DNA of 64,000 nucleotides from Cryptomeria japonica (GCF_030272615.1 NC_081413.1:723319649-723383648); one strand, 5' to 3'; positions 49,760 through 62,580 are shown, counted from the stretch's first letter. Notes: a model not told the origin generated them from the sequence alone. Made by a program: numbers and translations.

Positions 49760-51212
49760 TGGTAATCTGGCTATCAAATCATATCAAAGCCCAAGAAGAA
49801 AATTAAGAAAAAAGAGGCAAATGAGGGTAGAAAAGAAAGGAAGAAGAAAAAATTCATTCCAATCACAAAAGTTATTGTGCATTTGGAAGGAGAAGAAGAA
49901 TATCTGAAGAAGCACTACAAACAAGAGGGAGAGGAAAGGGAGAAATGAGGACAACCCAGTATCTTTTAAGAAAAAAGTCATGAAAAGGAATTTTTCCATG
50001 GCATTTTGTAGGTAATGTTATATATATATACCTAATAAGATCAAGGAAGCTATTCCAAAATAATTGGAAGCAGATGACTCCCATAGGAAGAGACAAACTA
50101 TTTCATTTGGAAAGAGTTGTATGAATTATAGTTCTGATTGGGTTGGATAGACATACCAATAGAGAGAATAGAAACTGTAAACTTGTTGAAGGAAGTGTTG
50201 GCCTATGCCTAAAAATGCTAATCTATGCCATCTGTGTCGTTGGCCGAGTGTGCTGAGTTTGTTTATAAATAAATATTAGTAAGCTGGAAGTATAAACTAT
50301 GTTAGAAGTTAGTCAGCTATTTGAAGTAAAACTTTGTTATGTAATTGTGTTTATTTGTCCCAACAAGTGGTTTGTTACTTGACAGTTCCTGACAGTTGGC
50401 AATCTTAACCAACCGAGGACTACTATATATGTACTCATGTTGTATGTGTTGGGGATTTGTTATCATTGTCGTGTACACATCGCAGATGAAGTTGAATGGA
50501 ATAAATGCTCACTCATTTTGGAAGTTGTATCTTGATATTTCTATGTTCTGTTTTTGATATTCTATGCTCTTTAGGTTATATTCTCGTTTATTCTGTATGT
50601 TAAGTAACGTAATCTTACCTAAGTAATGTGATCTTACCCAATTAGACACTGGTTTCACCCAATTCCATGTTAAGACTTTTAATTTGCACCTTTCAATGCA
50701 ACACAAATAGCACATATATGCAAGAAAATTGTTTTTCAAATTAGAAGGGGAGGCTCCCTATAAAATAAAAACTTACTATGAAAAATATGTATTTGCACTT
50801 TACAATCTTTAAAATGTCTTTCTGGGGATTTTTATGTTTAGGATAAACAAACTTTAAATGTGAAAATTTTGGGTTTGCTTAGAGTAAAATGTTGAAACAC
50901 TCTTTCAACACAACACATTTCCCTCTAAACCACACTCAAATTGATCAATGCTTCAAACATTGCCTAAGCCTTTTCTTCACCCATTAAATCATGCCTCCCT
51001 CCTTCCATCTTATGTCATCTTCAATACACTATTATCTTCTTTCCACCAAATAAAATCAACCCTCATTTCCCAACTTAGCAAATCAAAGCTCTGATATCAT
51101 CATAATATCCCCAATGAAATTTCATATACTATTTGATCAAATAACACTCACTCCACAAATTCCAACACTTTGTAAATGAATTTTGGTTGATACAAATCAG
51201 AATTGCTGATAT
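49760..51212. other. Mixed repeat debris; possible short Copia LTR at 50196-50519
   Basis: A purine-rich stretch at 49780-49950 has no supported gene. TGTTGGCCTATGCC at 50196 begins a stretch with a TATA-like TACTATATATGTACTC and an AATAAATGC signal, as in short Copia LTRs. GGAAG occurs just before it (50191-50195) and again at 50520-50524. The right end lacks the usual CA, so this is weak. Confidence 0.3.
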
Positions 51213-51282
51213 GAATATTAGATATGTTAGAATGTTGTCGTTGATGTCAAAGGTGGGAAGACGAATATTAGATATGTTAGAA
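51213..51282. repeat. 20-bp direct repeat, 50-bp step
   Basis: GAATATTAGATATGTTAGAA occurs at 51213 and at 51263. It lies at the broken end of a Copia fossil and may mark a rearrangement. Confidence 0.8.
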
Positions 51283-53309
51283 ATCTTACCTTACCTCCAT
51301 TAGTGCTTTTGAGAGTGATAAACTTGCTCTTGTCTCCGATCATATGCCTAGAACAGCCATTGTCAATATACCATGTGTCTTCTTCATTTTGTGCAAGAGA
51401 GGTTGTTTGCACAATCAAAGATTCATCTAACACTTCCTTCTCCTAAACTCCTTTGCTTTGTCCTGTTTTTCAACCTTCTTGTTCTGCTTAGAGAAACCTG
51501 GCATACCACTTCTACAAGATTTTGCAGTATGATCAAAGTTATTACATTTATAACATATAACATTGTAGTTCCTTGGAGGAGCAAAGAATTCCTACTCATA
51601 AGTCTGAAATCATTTCTTGCAAACATTCTACAATTGACTGCCTTGTGTCCAAAATAATTGCAAGAGAAACAATAACCATGAAAAAAAGAATTATTAAACC
51701 TGTTCATACGTGCTTGTCTTGAGATAGGAGGCTTCTTGAAAACATTATTTCTGATTTTTGATGATGAATCCTTTGAGCTGTTACCATTGATCTCTTATTT
51801 TGTAGCTTTAGAACTTTGACCTTCTTCAAGGCCAACTCCACCTTTATCAATAGGTGATTTTTGTGAGTCAATCACCTTGTCCAAAGACATGGGACTTTTC
51901 TGATCAATCTTCTCATGATTCCACTGTGTCAAAGGTTTATCCAACTTTCTAAGTGACACAATTTCAGCTTCAAGTCTTTCACAATTCTCTTCCTTGAGCT
52001 TAAGCTGTTTTCTGATTTCTTCTTCTATTTTCTTTGCTTCTTCAATCTGAATCTTCAAATCATCTATCAACTCTGCTTCTCCAAGAGCTTGAGATATCTT
52101 GCTATTTTCCTCATTCTCTTCTTGTAGCAGCAACTTCAAATTCTGATTTTTCTTTCTAAGTTTCTTGATTTCATTAAAGCATGTATTAGCTCCTCTTCAA
52201 GATCTACTCCCTCTCCATTAAAATAGTCTTCATCTTCTTGATTTCTAGTGTTAGTTTCTTCTAGGGCCATGAATAAAATCTCATCATTTAAGAACTCCTC
52301 GTCACTATCATCTAATGAACAGCTTTCCTCCCTAGAATAAATTCTTTGAAATTGAGTCTTTTTTTCCTTTCCCTTGTACTTCTTTTTGTTGAACTTAGAC
52401 TTCTTTTCATAGTTGTGTCCTCACTTTTCTCATATGGACATTTGGCTGCAAAATGTCCTACCTTGCCATAGTTGAAACACTCAAAAAGCAACTTGCCTTT
52501 ATATTTACCAGAACCCTTCTTCAACTTCCTCCTAAAATTTGCTTATCAAAATCAGACTCTTCATCAGAACTATCACTTGACACACATTCCTTATCTTTCT
52601 TTGAGGCTTTAAAGGTTGTCTCCCTTTTGGATGAAGAATCAGAATTTGTCCTCATCTCAAAGGCTATTAAAATGCCATGAAACTTGTCAATAGTCATCTT
52701 GTCAAGATTAGCCATCTCTTCAATTGCTAAAACTTTTGCATCAAATCTCAAAGGTAAAGACCTTGAGATTTTCTGAACTACAATATTATCTTCAATCTTT
52801 TCACCTAAACCTTTAAGAGACTTTACAACTTCATCAACTCGCAAAAGATAAGCAGCAACATTCTCTTCTTCCCACATCCTAAGACTTTCGAACTGCATAC
52901 TACAAGTCTATAGTTTGGCTTTTTTAACTTTGTCATCTCCTTCATGTGCATTTTCGAGTTTCTCCCACATGTCATGTGTTGTATCACAATGCATGAACAC
53001 AAATTTTCTCTGATAAGCCACATAAGATTGAATTCATGGCTTTAACATTGCTTTCAAAAGCCCCCTTCCTATCAGCATTTGTTGGAGGCTTTGGAGGGAT
53101 TGTATAACCGGATACTATGTTGTTCCAAACATCAAAACCAAGGGACATAAGAAGCTTTCATTCACACACTCTAGAATGTATAGTTTTAGCCATTAAATAA
53201 GGGTGCTTTGTTTGTAGCAAGACCTTCAAGTGCACTCATGTGTGCTATCAGGATCAACCTCCAAGTTTTTAAGCTCTATTTCCGAAGGTAACTTGGCTCT
53301 AATACCAAT
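51283..53309 (-). mobile_element. Ty1/Copia gag-protease fossil (SIRE/Maximus-like), 5' end
   Basis: The minus strand shows a primer site TTGGTATTAGAGCC (plus 53295-53308). Gag follows at about 52520-53030 (FESLRMWEEENVAAYLLRVD, then SLKGLGEKI), with a knuckle region near 52430-52490 (CFNYGKVGHFAAKCPYEKSE). A Lys/Glu-rich coiled-coil-like segment is at 51800-52200, and a second Cys/His cluster near 51640 (CFSCNYFGHKAVNC). A Copia protease motif (YIDNGCSRHM) is at about 51340-51380. The copy is broken in several places and lacks its 3' part. The two knuckles and long coiled-coil stretch fit the SIRE/Maximus clade; the clade call is inference. Confidence 0.8.
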
Positions 53310-54601
53310 TGAAAAGCACACAAAAAATATTGAAAGGGGAAAGGGGGGGTGAATCGGTATTTTAAAACTTTTAATTACATGAAACCATATAAAACATAGA
53401 GAGAGAAAACATCAAGACACAAACACAAATTTTCTTGTGGAAAACCCTTTCGGGTAAAAAACCATGGCACACAATAGTTTTTATTAACAAATGGGTACCA
53501 ACACAAATTACAACAACGAGCACTAACTCACAGAGAGCACCAACTCTACTCACCTGAGGCGCCAACCTCAGGTTGAGCACCAACTTAGATGGACTAAAAC
53601 TATACAAAAATTACTAACAACCCTCTGAAAGCAGCTCCTAACTTTGATAAGCTTGACTTCACAACATATACACTTGACTCTATCTCATATGATATTCGAC
53701 TTCATAACCTTCTAATCTGCAACAAATCCTTCTTCAGCTATGCTATGAAAACACTATAAATCTCTACAGAAATTCCTTCTTTTCTGCTCACAGGTCTACA
53801 AAGATCTTCTTATATCAATAAATTTGCCTTTTTTTCCATCAATTCAAAACACACAAACTCATCTATATCATTCCCCACTCAATGGCTTGATCTTTTTTTG
53901 CTTTAAAATACTTCATATGAGCTTTGCAAACTGACCGATTCCTTTTTTTATTCTCTTTTTTTTTTAAACCTTCAGACAAAATATCATATATCCCCAAAAA
54001 GGGTGCCACCACTACATATGCCTTTTTTCTATATTGGTCCAGTCGTGGCCTTCACTACTTAATGCCTACCATGCTGCACAAAACGTAAAACATTTTTTGT
54101 CTTAAATCCATGTTCAAAACATGACCTCCACTTCATCCTCATCCCACGATACTGTAATATTCCTTGCTAAACTGCCCTTAGCTTGCTGATTTAAGGCTCA
54201 AGAAATATCGTCAAACACTTGTCATGAATCCTCTAATTTGTTGTCATTTGTTTTCAGATTGATTTTTTTTTGTGCTTTTTGAATAAATCTAACTTGTTTC
54301 TCTTCTTTCAGCACTTAGACATTTTGTCAAATACTTGTCAATCCATCTCCACAACTGCTGTATACTTGTTTGTTTGTATTTGTATGGCATATAAAGTTTA
54401 CACAAACTGAAATAGACAAAAATGAAAGTATCCAAATGACTGAAACTAGATGGAGAAGCAATGTAAGTATCTTTTAGTCTTCTAGAATAAAGATAATTGA
54501 CTGAAATTGACATCTACAGCAGATAGGTATTTTTTTCAAACACTTAATATGTGAACTAACCATACAATGGTAAGCTACAAAACTAGATAACTTCCCATGC
54601 A
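53310..54601 (-). repeat. Probable 5' LTR of the Copia fossil (right border uncertain)
   Basis: Directly upstream of the primer site. On the minus strand it ends ..CACCCCCCCTTTCCCC...GCTTTTCA, as SIRE-like LTRs do. The outer border could not be fixed. Part of 54200-54601 may be host intron instead. Confidence 0.45.
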
Positions 54602-54828
54602 ACCTATTAATGCAATAAGATAGCTGGTATGCGTCTACAGTCAAAGGACATTAAGGCGAACACTTGGCAAGCAACTGACCCATGCAAATGAACACCTACA
54701 GCAAGAAGGTATTTTAACAAACATATCATAGGTAACCTCAATTTCCTTTCATATACAATGATGTATAAGCTGATTATAATTTGATCACCGAAACTTTGGC
54801 TTGCTAATAGAATCGATTATAACTTGAT
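54602..54828. repeat. 227-bp flanking direct repeat, left copy
   Basis: Runs from ACCTATTAATGCAATAAG to ATTATAACTTGAT. The copy at 63533-63759 has the same length and differs at four positions by eye. The two copies bracket the 54828-63533 element exactly. Confidence 0.92.
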
Positions 54829-55439
54829 GTTGTGACCTTTTCACACATCGCCCCATTGCTAACGGGGACCCCCTCTTTGTCGGCTTTCTGCGTTGTTAGG
54901 TTAGGGTTTTGGCTGCTTAGTGGGCAATTTTGCATTTCCCATGCCCGAGTCTCGGAGTTTTGATCATGCTTAGTGCCGTCTAGGGTTTTTGAAATTATAG
55001 GATCAAGTTGTAAAACGTTGATATTTTAATGATCCTAAGTTTTGTCTAAGTGTATGACCTATTGAGCGTTAACGTGTTTTTAAACACGTGCATCAGTGAT
55101 TTTAAAGTGGCAGGGTATTCACAGACCTTTTGGAGTTGTTTTCTCGCTCCTAAGGTATTATTTAAGTTGATTTCGCACTTTATTCCAATATTTTCCTGGC
55201 GTTTCACTCATATTTTTGGAAAATTAGCCTAAGTCCAGTTTAAATTTAATGTTTCTAAGTGATTTTGAGTGGTTAAAATGATAAAATCCTAAGAGAAATC
55301 CTTATTCCAAGGGTTAAAGGGTCAAATTCCATGCTAGAGGTGCTTTTCCCCTCACATTCCAGACTACCCAACCCATTCCCCTACTCAAAATCCATACTAC
55401 ACATGGGTTTCCCCTGAAATCCATACTGGCTGCTATTTT

Positions 55440-56160
55440 CCCCCACTATTTATCCATGCTTGGGTCGATTTTCCCCTGGAAGTGCTAAAATTTGGCTAAG
55501 TGTCAGGATTTATCCAGACTGCCATCGATTTTCCACCAAGAGTGCGGACTGGAGTGCGGACAACGTTGAGGATGATTCCATGCCTGGGTCGATTTTCCAC
55601 CAAGATTTTTGTGACAACTAAGTGAGGATTTTTGTCCGGATTTCCATCTAGACAGGGATCGATTTTTCCCTGAGAGCATTTTGTAAGAATTTTTTGTCGG
55701 GATTTCCATCCAGATAGAGATCGATTTTCCACTAGGAATATTTTGAAGAGTTTTGAGTCCGGATTTTCATCCAGACTAAGGTCGAAATTCCACCAGGGAG
55801 GTTTTTTCCAAGTTAAGTGAGTTTGGAGTGTGGATTTTCCAATCCAGACTGCCATCGAATTTCCCCTGGGGGTGATTTTTTGTAAGTAGAGTGGATTTTT
55901 GTCTGGATTTTTGTCCAAGCTCATATCGATTTTCCCCTAGGAGGTTTTTGTGTGCATTTTGATGAAGTTATGCATGGATTTTTGTCCAGACTCGTATCGA
56001 TTTTCCCCTGGGAGGTTTTTGTGTGCAATTTTGATGAATTTATGCATGGATTTTTGTCCAAGCTAGGGTCGAATTTCCCTTATGGGGCAAATTTTGACAC
56101 TTAAATGATTTTTAAGGGGATTTTTCAATCCCAACCTAAGTCAATTTTCCCCTGGAGGCT
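55440..56160. repeat. Leader tandem array, 11 degenerate units of 60-73 bp
   Basis: The core TCGATTTTCCCCTGGGAGG (variants) recurs at 55465, 55525, 55589, 55659, 55721, 55782, 55855, 55926, 55997, 56069 and 56141. It is usually preceded by GGATTTTTGTCCAGACT. The last units are the most regular (71-72 bp). Confidence 0.85.
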
Positions 56161-57683
56161 TATATGGATTTAATTTGCAATATGTTAATAAATAAACCCC
56201 CATTTTAATTGTTTTTAAATAATTATTAATGATTATTTAAAATTTAAAAGCAAAATTTAATAACTTGCAATAATCATTTAATATTTGAACCTTCTAGAAG
56301 CAAGTTAGGTTTTCACCAAGCAAGTATTTATACAAGTGTTTTATCTCACATTGCTTGTGTGGTGAAAGTGAGAGGTGAAAGCAAGTATAAGAGAGGAGAC
56401 TTAGCATTATTTTATTATTAAATCTGCCAGGTGTCTCCATGAAAGCGATTTTTCTCCAAGTTGGGTGAATTTTAGCAAGGCATTTTTGGTGAGTGTGGGA
56501 TTGAGAAATTATTTTCCTCCATTTTTTCCAGCTTGCTGATCTATCCCCTCGGCTGCCATTAAAGACCAGTTTCAAAATTTCGATTTTGCTAAGTTTGGCG
56601 ATTTTTCCAAATTTAGCATTTTTTTGGTGAAAGTTGGCGATTTTATGTTTGGAGGCTTTGGCGATTTTTTCCTCCATCATTCGCTTGATGTCCAGACCTC
56701 CATTGCTACAGATCAAGGCTGCCATTGACAACATTTTCAGATTTTCAGTTTGGCGCCATAGTTGGGAAAATTTCGATTTTGCTTTGGGAGTGATTTGATG
56801 CCACATTTTGGTGATTATCATTCATGCTTGGTGGCTGCCATCATTTCCAGCCTACTGATTCGCTTCAGATCTGAAGTTTGCTTCAGATTGACCTCCATTA
56901 ATGGCTGCCATTAATTTTCAAACTTAAGTTTTTATTGCCCAACCAATTCCAACTTAGGCATTTTGCATTTGGAGGTGTTTTATGGAGTTTTTTGTGCATT
57001 TTTTAGACCATTTTATCGCTGTTGCAAGTCTAAAAACTCCATTGTTAAGCGGTTGTCTTCAGAAATTTTTATTTCCAGCCACCTAACCATTTTGGCGATT
57101 TTGCTTGGAGATGATTCCTTAGCCATTTTTCATCATTTTCAAGGATTTTTAACTACTTTGCAAGGTGCTGGTAAGTCTAAAGTAATCAATTTTCAGACTT
57201 GTCCTCAGAAATTAAAATTTTACCAGCCACACTTACATTCCTGAATATGATCGTTTTCATCATTTAAACTGATTTTTATCAAGATTATGCACATTTTGAA
57301 GATTACAACATGTTTTAAAAGTCTGATTTCTAGGTTGTCTTCAGAATTGTTGACCTCCATTGTTGACTGCGGAAGGTGTCTTTAGACATTCATTGTGTGA
57401 AAACACAAACCTTTCACACCTTTCCTTAGTCATCATTTATCCGGTATACTCCTTTGCATTTTAGCTTGCATATTTTCTAAGCATAAGGAGGTATTCAATG
57501 AATTTTATGGAAGGCTTCCATGCCTTAGTGTTGTCACACTTTGAACTTAATTGCTAAAATTTACCAAGTGAATGGATTATTTTCCTAACTCCATGCTCTA
57601 AATTAGTTAAATCTTTAGAAAGTTAGGAATTGTATTAACATTATTTATTTTCTAAGTCTAACTTCGAGCTTCGTACAGGTGCA

Positions 57684-59883
57684 ATGTCAAAGTCAGGATA
57701 TAACGAAAGGAAAGAACTATTGAAGATGTTGGAGACTGGATTTTATCCAGAGCTTAAGATTTCATCCAGATGGAAGGAGATCGTTGATACAAACATGCAT
57801 TTCCTAGACTTCGACCAGATGCAGCGTCGGATGTTCAGAGTCAGAGATCAGGTTCCTTCCCCAGCATATCCGAATATTATGAAGAGTGGCATTTTCCATG
57901 CCGTTGGATTTCCACAGTCCATACAGTGCAGTGAGCTTATCCTGGAATGCGCACGATGTTACGATCCACTCACAAGAATGATTAAGACTCCTAAGGGCGT
58001 TGTCATCGCCTACCTTGCTAAGGATGCTATTGTAGAGGTGTTCGGAATTCCACACGGAACAGACATGAAGGATGTGACCAAGGAGGATTATGCAGAAAGA
58101 TACACGAAGAAGATGGGTGTATGCAAGAATTTAATTAACAAAGAGTGGATGATTGAGCCTAGGTCTCATCATTCCAAGGCTCCCAAGACACTCATGTGCA
58201 TAGATTTTAAGGAGGAATATAGTGATTTGATATTCCTACTCAACAAAGTGATGGGGATGCCGCAGGGAGCAATATTTGATGGATGGATGTTCTACTTCAT
58301 CCAGGATTGTCTTAGAGGAACGCTAGTGAATTGGTCCAAGATTATAAGTGACAATCTGGATTTTCAGCTGAGGAATGTAGAGCGGTCCAAGTCATTCGCC
58401 ATGACTTCTTACCTGGTGTACCTGCTTGCACGGTTTATTTCATACAGAGAATTAATATGCAAAGGTGAAGTTGGGAATGGGCAAGGACAATTCAAAAGTT
58501 ATGAATGCTACCCCCAACTAAGCATGCATAGAATTGAAGACTATAAGAGAGTGAATGATGCATTCACTATGTACCCAGCTAAGCATGCATAGAATTGAAG
58601 ACTATAAGAGAGTGAATGATGCATTCACTATGTACATCACACGGATGCTGCAAAGCGGAATCCACAGAAGATTGTCCAAGGAGGCAACAGAGTTAATAGC
58701 AAAATATGGATCGTGGTATATACAGTTTCCCACTTTCACATACCTCAGGATTCATGGGTTTCAATCCGAACCCTACAGACTTCCTAGGTATCCAACCGAC
58801 AGAATGATATTGTTGGAAGTGGTGAGACAGCTTCTAGAGTTCGATGTTATCTAGAGAGAGAAGCACAGGACAAAAATGAAATTCCCTATTTTAGTTGGAA
58901 AGACGTTTGAGGTTTGCCAATCCGCCATAGCCGCCAGCACTGCGAGTGAGGAGCTTGCATTCTATCGATTTGCTACATACAAGAAGAGAGAAAGATTTGA
59001 TCCAGACAAGAAGGTCAGAAGGATCAGAGGAGAGAAGTTCACTCACAAGGTTGACATAGAAGATTATTGGGCTAACCTGATGGACGAGCAAGCAATGAAG
59101 AGAAGAATGTGGTCCAAAATGTCAGTGGATTTCATGAGGAAGTGTGGACTTTTCCTCATTCCTAATCAAGTATTAGATGATAGAGATCATACACATCCAT
59201 AGTATGAGAGTGAAATGAAGAAGGCAATCCTATTGCCTAATTGGTCAGAGTCAGAAGAGATTGACCTGAATACATTGATGAGAGAGGTCTTGAATTTCTC
59301 CCGCCTATGAGTGGATATACAAATGAATAAGTTAGTTGACATGGGTGTTCCCTTCACTTACGAAAGGATGAAACCAAAAGAGTCTACTTCCGAGGATGAT
59401 CAGAGGACTGTCAGTGATGTCAAGATTCATGCAGACGAAGAGAGTCAAGCTCCCAAGAGAAGGAAGAACACGTCAGGAGAAGTCAAGGCCAGAGGGAAGA
59501 AGATTGAGGAAGTGAAGAAGAAACAGAAGACTATCATTCCTTCACCCCCTCCCAGTGTCTCATCGATCGAAGTGATTGAAGTAACAGAACAGAACAAGGA
59601 GACTCAACAGTGTTCCAACACAGTGATACTACCAGAGAATATTCAGGAGTTCCATGCCACAGCGACATCTGCACCTCCTAATGAGAATAATGATCAGCCG
59701 GACTCCCCTACTATCCTTTTGGAAGTTAGTTTGGGAAATGAGGTATATGATTGGACCAGGAATAATCCTGATGATAATGATGATGTTATTTCAGCATTGA
59801 AAGGACTTGATCGAGAAATATGTCTCGGTGATGGTATGGAGATGGCCGCTATTCCTAAATGGCTGATGAGAAGTATGGAGAAA
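57684..59883 (+). other. Coding region, first part, of the unclassified element
   Basis: A strong start, ATG at 57684 (MSKSGYNERKELLKMLETGF), follows a splice-acceptor-like TTCGTACAG, suggesting a spliced leader. The N-terminal 300 residues look globular, with blocks such as SPAYPNIMKSGIFHAVGFPQ, VIAYLAKDAIVEVFGIPHG and FLLNKVMGMPQGAIFDGWMF. This layout faintly recalls the plant-transposon-protein and plant-mobile-domain-like families (conserved G-(I/F)P and aromatic blocks), but I do not claim homology. The distal part is Lys/Glu-rich with a likely nuclear signal (KRRKNTSGEVKARGKK), then acidic. No gag knuckle, protease or polymerase motif is present. The region is broken in several places. 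Confidence 0.6.
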
Positions 59884-61424
59884 TGTAATGTCCCTGCTAG
59901 TTAGGGATCACTTTCCTACAAAAACAAATTGTTAGAATACAATAGACATATAAATGTATATATATATAATCTAAATTGCCACTAAATTTTAACATACTTA
60001 ATTACATAATCATCATTTTCATCTAAAAAAAAGGATACGAATGCCATACAAAGTATGTCCTTAGGCGGCCGTGAAGCTCGCCTTCTTGGAACCTATCTTG
60101 GTTCCAAGCCCTCCAGGAAGTCGAAGGTGAATTCGACTCCTATCTTGAATGTAATTTCTTACATCCAAGCCCTCCAGGAAATCGAAGGTTATTTCGATTC
60201 CTGTCTTGGGTGCAACCTCTTGCACCCAAGCCCTCCAAGGAAGACCATGAGTCATTCCTTGCCTTGAGTGATGCATCCCATCACCCAAGTCCTCGGAGTG
60301 GACCAGCCAAATCCATCTCCTCTTGGTTGAATTTAATCAACCAAGCCCTACATATGCATATCAATAATCAGTATATATACTGCCCTAGGGATTTCATAAT
60401 CCCTTCCTTAGACTAAAGGAGTTTCCTCCCTATAGCCTCCATCATGGTTTTACATTTGTATTTATAATGCACTTTGAAGATTTAGTACTATTTAATTTCC
60501 TAATCTACATTTTATGTTAACATGTATTCCTGATGTATACTTTAACATGTATTCATATTAAATGTACCCTATCATTGTTGACATATTCCTTAATCATTCC
60601 TTATGAACAGATTAGTATATTAATTAATTGTATTCCTTAATATACACATGTTTAATGCCTTAACATAATCTTACTACTATCATTGAAATGTACTTTAATT
60701 AATATTAACATATTAATTATCATCCTTAATTAATGCATAATGAAACATATATTAATTATCATTAACATCTATTAAGTATCATACCTAATTAATATTTAAT
60801 GAAATATACAATGGTTACTATTCCCATATATTAATTCATACTAATATATTAATTTATAATATATTTACCTTACCTCTTACCTACTGGTCTCAAGGTCTGC
60901 TCCTGGTTGCTCTCCCGTATTCCTTTTCCTTTCCCCTTTCCTTGCAGTGGCTGCTTCCCTTTATATCCTTGTGAAGGGATGTGAACCCCCACGATCCCCT
61001 TCCACACCAAGGGGTGCGGTGGCAATCACAGCCCATGCTGCGATTACCATCGCACCTCTTGGTGCGGGGGAATCAAGGGGTGGCTTTTTTAAATAATAAT
61101 ATTAAATCTGCTTTAATATTTAAACGTAATGCTTTGGTTTATTTGCTTTAATAAAACGTAATACTTTTTGTTTTATTTGTTATATATTACAATAACACTT
61201 CTTTTATTAATTAAAATATATGATATTTTAATTAATTCTTTTCTTAAATGTATTTCCTCTTTAATATAATACTTATTATATTAAATGTATTTCAATCTAT
61301 TTAATATAATACTTATTTTAAATATATTTCCTCTTTTTAATAGAATACTTATTTTAAATATATTTCCTCTTTTTAATAGTTATTTACATAATTTTATATT
61401 AGGGGCTAATGCGGGTTTATCACA
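59884..61424 (-). mobile_element. Solo LTR, 1541 bp, inside the unclassified element
   Basis: Plus-strand ends TGTAATGTCCCTGC ... GGTTTATCACA with a perfect 5-bp target duplication AGAAA (59879-59883 and 61425-61429). A minus-strand TATA-like GGATATAAAGGGAAGCAG near 60960, and ends like those of the other long LTRs (..GGGACATTACA on the minus strand), suggest a minus-strand chromovirus-type LTR. It holds the five-unit hairpin array at 60085-60345 and a second GC-rich inverted repeat at about 61000-61075. Confidence 0.85.
60085..60345. repeat. Five-unit hairpin array with co-varying stems
   Basis: Hairpins at 60085-60108, 60144-60169, 60205-60230, 60263-60289 and 60322-60345, stepping 58-61 bp. 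All share CTTG..CAAG at the base, but the upper stem differs in each: GGAACC/GGTTCC, ATGTAA/TTACAT, GGTGCAA/TTGCACC, GTGATG/CATCAC and GTTGA/TCAAC. Single mismatches in units 2 and 4 are A/C on the plus strand, which would be G-U pairs in a minus-strand RNA. A second small stem (TCGAA..TTCGA) lies between units 1-2 and 2-3. Confidence 0.88.
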
Positions 61425-61429
61425 AGAAA

Positions 61430-62580
61430 CGTAAACAAATGATAGAGGCGCAGCCTATTGATGATATTGATGACTACCTAGCTAGGAGTGCTAAGGGGAA
61501 GGAGCCCAAGAGAGCAGAGATTTTGTCGCACATAGCTAGAGATGAGACAGGAATGCGGATTGCGCAAATTGTTGTTCCTATTGTAGGCATGACAGCGAAC
61601 ATTGCTACTCCTATGGATTTCCAGATCACTTCAGTTGCCCTTGGTCGTACATCCAGAAAACAGGAATTCCAGGAGATTGGTGAAAACCTTCAGGCAATCG
61701 ATGCAAGGTTAGGCAGAGAGGTTGCGAAGAAAGAAAGGTACAAAGAAGAGAATATTAGACTCAGAGAGTATATTGCAAGGACAAGTCATGGAAATCCCAC
61801 CCTTATTTCCCCTATTGCAATTGACCATGGAATACATTCACACTGTGAGGTAGCGAGAGGTACACACTCGAGGTGGAAAAGTGGATTGAGAGCACAAGAA
61901 AGCAGGCAGATGATTTCCTTACTCAGTTTGCTCATGCATATGATAGGACAACAGGGCTTGTATTCAAAATCCAGTATTTGGAGGGAGTTTGGGAAGAATT
62001 CCGGCCTATCCAAGAGATGACTATTCCACACCTCTAGGCTTTGAAGAAGATTCTTGATTCCACCTTGGTCAGCGAGAACATTGTGCACAGAGGAGACAGA
62101 TACGATTTCCATGGCTGGTATTGTTCACTAGCTGCGAAGAAATCAACTTATGAGAACGCCCAGTCGAGTTGCATGGAGATGGAAGGATTAATTCAAGACA
62201 TTCAGATGAAGATCCTTGCCTCGATTGAGGAATTATTGGGTGTTGATGTTAGTGATGCTAGTGGTTTACACTTAGCCGGATTAAGAGACAAGATGAAATT
62301 TATGTATTTTTGCCAGTTGGACTCTTTGAAGAAGAGTCAGATAGACGACTTGGTCTCTTTGTTGATTCATGTTCATAGTTCACAAAAGCTCATGCCAGAA
62401 TGGGAGAACACTTTGAATGCTTGCTCGGATTCACTTGACGTGATTGATTTACAGCATGATACCTTGCCTAGCATTTCCATGGAGGAGTTAGATTCAATAT
62501 TGGCTAGATTCTTGGAGTATGCTAGGAGAGAGAGAGATGCAGGGAGGAATCTTCTAGAAGATTCCCTATTTGATGACTAG
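61430..62580 (+). other. Coding region, second part, of the unclassified element
   Basis: Begins right after the solo LTR's target duplication. Its first block (IDDIDDYLARSAKGKEPKRA) leads into helical segments likely to form a coiled coil (RLGREVAKKERYKEENIRL). A second helical block (YENAQSSCMEMEGLIQDIQM ... LRDKMKFMYFCQLDSLKKSQ) and an acidic end (LEDSLFDD, stop at 62580) follow. Function unknown; no enzyme motif seen. Broken in places. Confidence 0.6.

Noticed and set aside
51085-51105. TGATATCAGAGCTTTG on the minus strand as another primer-binding site
   Set aside because: No LTR end could be recognised beside it and no gag follows, so it is probably chance or too decayed.
54300-54500. 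PPR-like leader words (TTTGACAAAATG) as a host gene
   Set aside because: Only one short match, with no open frame and no repeated PPR pattern.
55496-55924. Repetitive minus-strand frame rich in ENPD and GNPDKNP
   Set aside because: Shadow of the leader tandem array. The coding strand of the element is plus.
59884-61424. Intron between the two coding parts of the 54828-63533 element
   Set aside because: Perfect AGAAA duplication with TG..CA ends shows an inserted solo LTR. No GT-AG borders fit.
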